DNA of 64,000 nt, from assembly GCA_903840415.1 (NCBI GenBank), contig CAIMFY010000114.1, positions 1-64,000 on the forward strand, given 5' to 3'. A program made the position numbers and the translations under genes. Position 1 is the stretch's first letter, and every line of letters begins with the position of its first letter. The notes beneath the pieces were generated by a model. It did no database searches. It was not told the origin of the DNA and saw only the letters and a list, made by a program, of their open reading frames with translations. This document shows, in pieces, positions 63,076 to 64,000 of this stretch. This stretch comes from an uncultured Opitutia bacterium (GTDB taxonomy: Bacteria; Verrucomicrobiota; Verrucomicrobiia; Opitutales; Opitutaceae).

Positions 63076-63686
63076 GGAGAAAGCAGATCGGAACGAAGTT
63101 TTTCTAGTTCGACGAGGCGAGGCTCGATTCGCTGATGGACCGCGCGACGGTTGATTTTCCAGGCAAACCAAAACGCGAATCCTACGACGGGAAGATAGAA
63201 GGCCAGAAAAAGCAGCTGCACTGGCCAGGCCCACGCCGGGGCGCGAAAAAAAAAGTTCGCCGGCACAATCAAGACCGCCGCTCCGAGCGGCGCGAGATAC
63301 CATTGCCACAAAGTCAGGAGCAGATGCCGTTGGTGGCGCAATTCCGCAATCTCAGCCTCGAGCTTGGCCAGCATCGTGGCGTCCTCACCGAGCCGGTGGC
63401 GGTGAGCACGAAGCCGCTCCCGCACAAAAAGCAGCGTGACGCCGAGCGTCAGCGCGATCGCCAGGCCCATCGGCCAGCCCTTTGTCCCCTGCTTCCACCA
63501 AACGACGGCAAAGAAGGCGCATGCAAAGACTCCCGCTGACGCCTCGGCGATATCGCGCACGAAAAGCGTCGCCGCCATTTTCCGGCGCTTCGTCTCAAAC
63601 GTTTCCTTGAGCGCCGCCAGATCGGCGGCCGCGCCGAGCGGCAGCGGTTGCCGCCGCCAGACGGCTTCGTAATCATTCCATTTCAT
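63072..63686 (-). CDS. membrane protein in anti-sigma position
   Basis: 204 residues. A cytoplasmic N-terminus (MKWNDYEAVWRRQPLP) is followed by a helical basic segment, then four predicted membrane helices (ASAGVFACAFFAVVWW, GLAIALTLGVTLLFV, YLAPLGAAVLIVPANFF, LLFLAFYLPVVGFAFWFAW). It starts 14 bp inside the end of the ECF sigma gene and overlaps the serine hydrolase start. By position it is a membrane anti-sigma factor, though no zinc-binding HxxxCxxC motif is present. Confidence 0.7.
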   Translation of the reverse strand: MKWNDYEAVWRRQPLPLGAAADLAALKETFETKRRKMAATLFVRDIAEASAGVFACAFFAVVWWKQGTKGWPMGLAIALTLGVTLLFVRERLRAHRHRLGEDATMLAKLEAEIAELRHQRHLLLTLWQWYLAPLGAAVLIVPANFFFRAPAWAWPVQLLFLAFYLPVVGFAFWFAWKINRRAVHQRIEPRLVELEKLRSDLLSP

Positions 63687-64000
63687 CGGTTACTCCTTTC
63701 ATGAGTTCGGCGAGGCGTTTGCGCGCACGCGTCAACGCCACGCCCACGTGGTTTTCAGTCAGACCGGTCACGGCGGCAATGTCGCGATACGCCAGGCCAT
63801 CGAGCAGCAGCAGCACCAGCGCCCGATCGAAGTCCGGCATCGCGTGAATTGCGGCGTAAAGTTTCTCCAGCAGTTCCCGCTGATCGGCATTCTCGGCGGG
63901 GGATGCCGCCGGTGCACTCAGGTCGCCGGGATCTGCGCCGGGCTGGATTTTAGTTTCGCGGCGCAGCGTGCCGCGGCGCCACGTCATCGCGGTGTTGAGG
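63673..64000 (-). CDS. ECF sigma-70 family factor, C-terminal part (runs off right edge)
   Basis: The window holds the last 109 codons; the frame is open to position 64000. The readable part starts near LNTAMTWRRGTLRRE, the end of region 2. A variable linker follows, then region 4 (LLEKLYAAIHAMPDFDRALVLLLLDGLAYRDIAAVTGLTENHVGVALTRARKRLAELM), a sigma-4 helix-turn-helix. It directs RNA polymerase to promoters of its regulon, which probably includes this operon. Followed by the anti-sigma-like and serine hydrolase genes with overlaps. Confidence 0.85.
   Translation of the reverse strand, partial: LNTAMTWRRGTLRRETKIQPGADPGDLSAPAASPAENADQRELLEKLYAAIHAMPDFDRALVLLLLDGLAYRDIAAVTGLTENHVGVALTRARKRLAELMKGVTDEME

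Overview
The window looks like a piece of chromosome from a high-GC Gram-negative bacterium, most probably a Verrucomicrobiota member of the Opitutaceae type. That placement is inferred from gene content: a DUF2341/LamG/ExbB fusion, Ig-plus-repeat secreted proteins with RA(G/S)GPS motifs, GH3-family proteins, several CBS/PAS hybrid histidine kinases, large TonB-dependent receptors and bacillithiol genes. No rRNA, tRNA, CRISPR array, insertion sequence or phage module was found. Genes are tightly packed, and many pairs overlap by ATGA or GTGA.

Layout. 1-3.0 kb (minus strand): 5' end of a PPK2-type kinase, then a translationally coupled alpha/beta-hydrolase and GH3-family enzyme. 3.3-9.0 kb (plus): two small unknown proteins and two hybrid histidine kinases sharing the same CBS-like N-terminal sensor. 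9.0-9.6 kb: a non-coding stretch with a very strong hairpin terminator. 9.6-12.8 kb: a PstS-like exported binding protein and a secreted Ig-domain repeat protein, closed by a terminator. 12.9-31.5 kb: an eight-gene plus-strand run, tpsB (FhaC/ShlB-like), a DUF2341-LamG-ExbB fusion, two ExbD, TonB, a porin, a periplasmic coiled-coil protein and a 3731-residue TpsA-like exoprotein. 31.6-35.4 kb: a TonB-dependent receptor and a Tat-exported purple-acid-phosphatase-like enzyme. 35.5-39.1 kb (minus): a second TonB-dependent receptor and a small Ser/Thr-phosphatase-like protein. 39.6-42.3 kb: a lipoprotein and an ABC exporter. 42.4-42.8 kb: a broken rhamnogalacturonan acetylesterase gene.

42.8-50.8 kb (minus) is one tightly coupled operon: a DUF2911 protein, a large exported PIG-L/LmbE protein, a 46-residue membrane protein, a sodium:solute symporter, a half-length BshC-like protein, BshB1 and BshA. 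This is a bacillithiol pathway with transport and exported deacetylase-like partners. 50.9-58.8 kb carries four paralogous membrane-anchored helical proteins of unknown function, interleaved with two EamA transporters and a lipase-like hydrolase. 58.8-64 kb (minus) holds a PAS hybrid histidine kinase and an ECF sigma / membrane anti-sigma-like / serine hydrolase operon that runs off the right edge.

The strongest candidates for something new are the composite two-partner-secretion plus Ton-energisation operon (12.9-31.5 kb), possibly linked to phosphate scavenging by its PstS-like and phosphatase neighbours; the compact BshC; and the four-member paralogous family around 51-59 kb.
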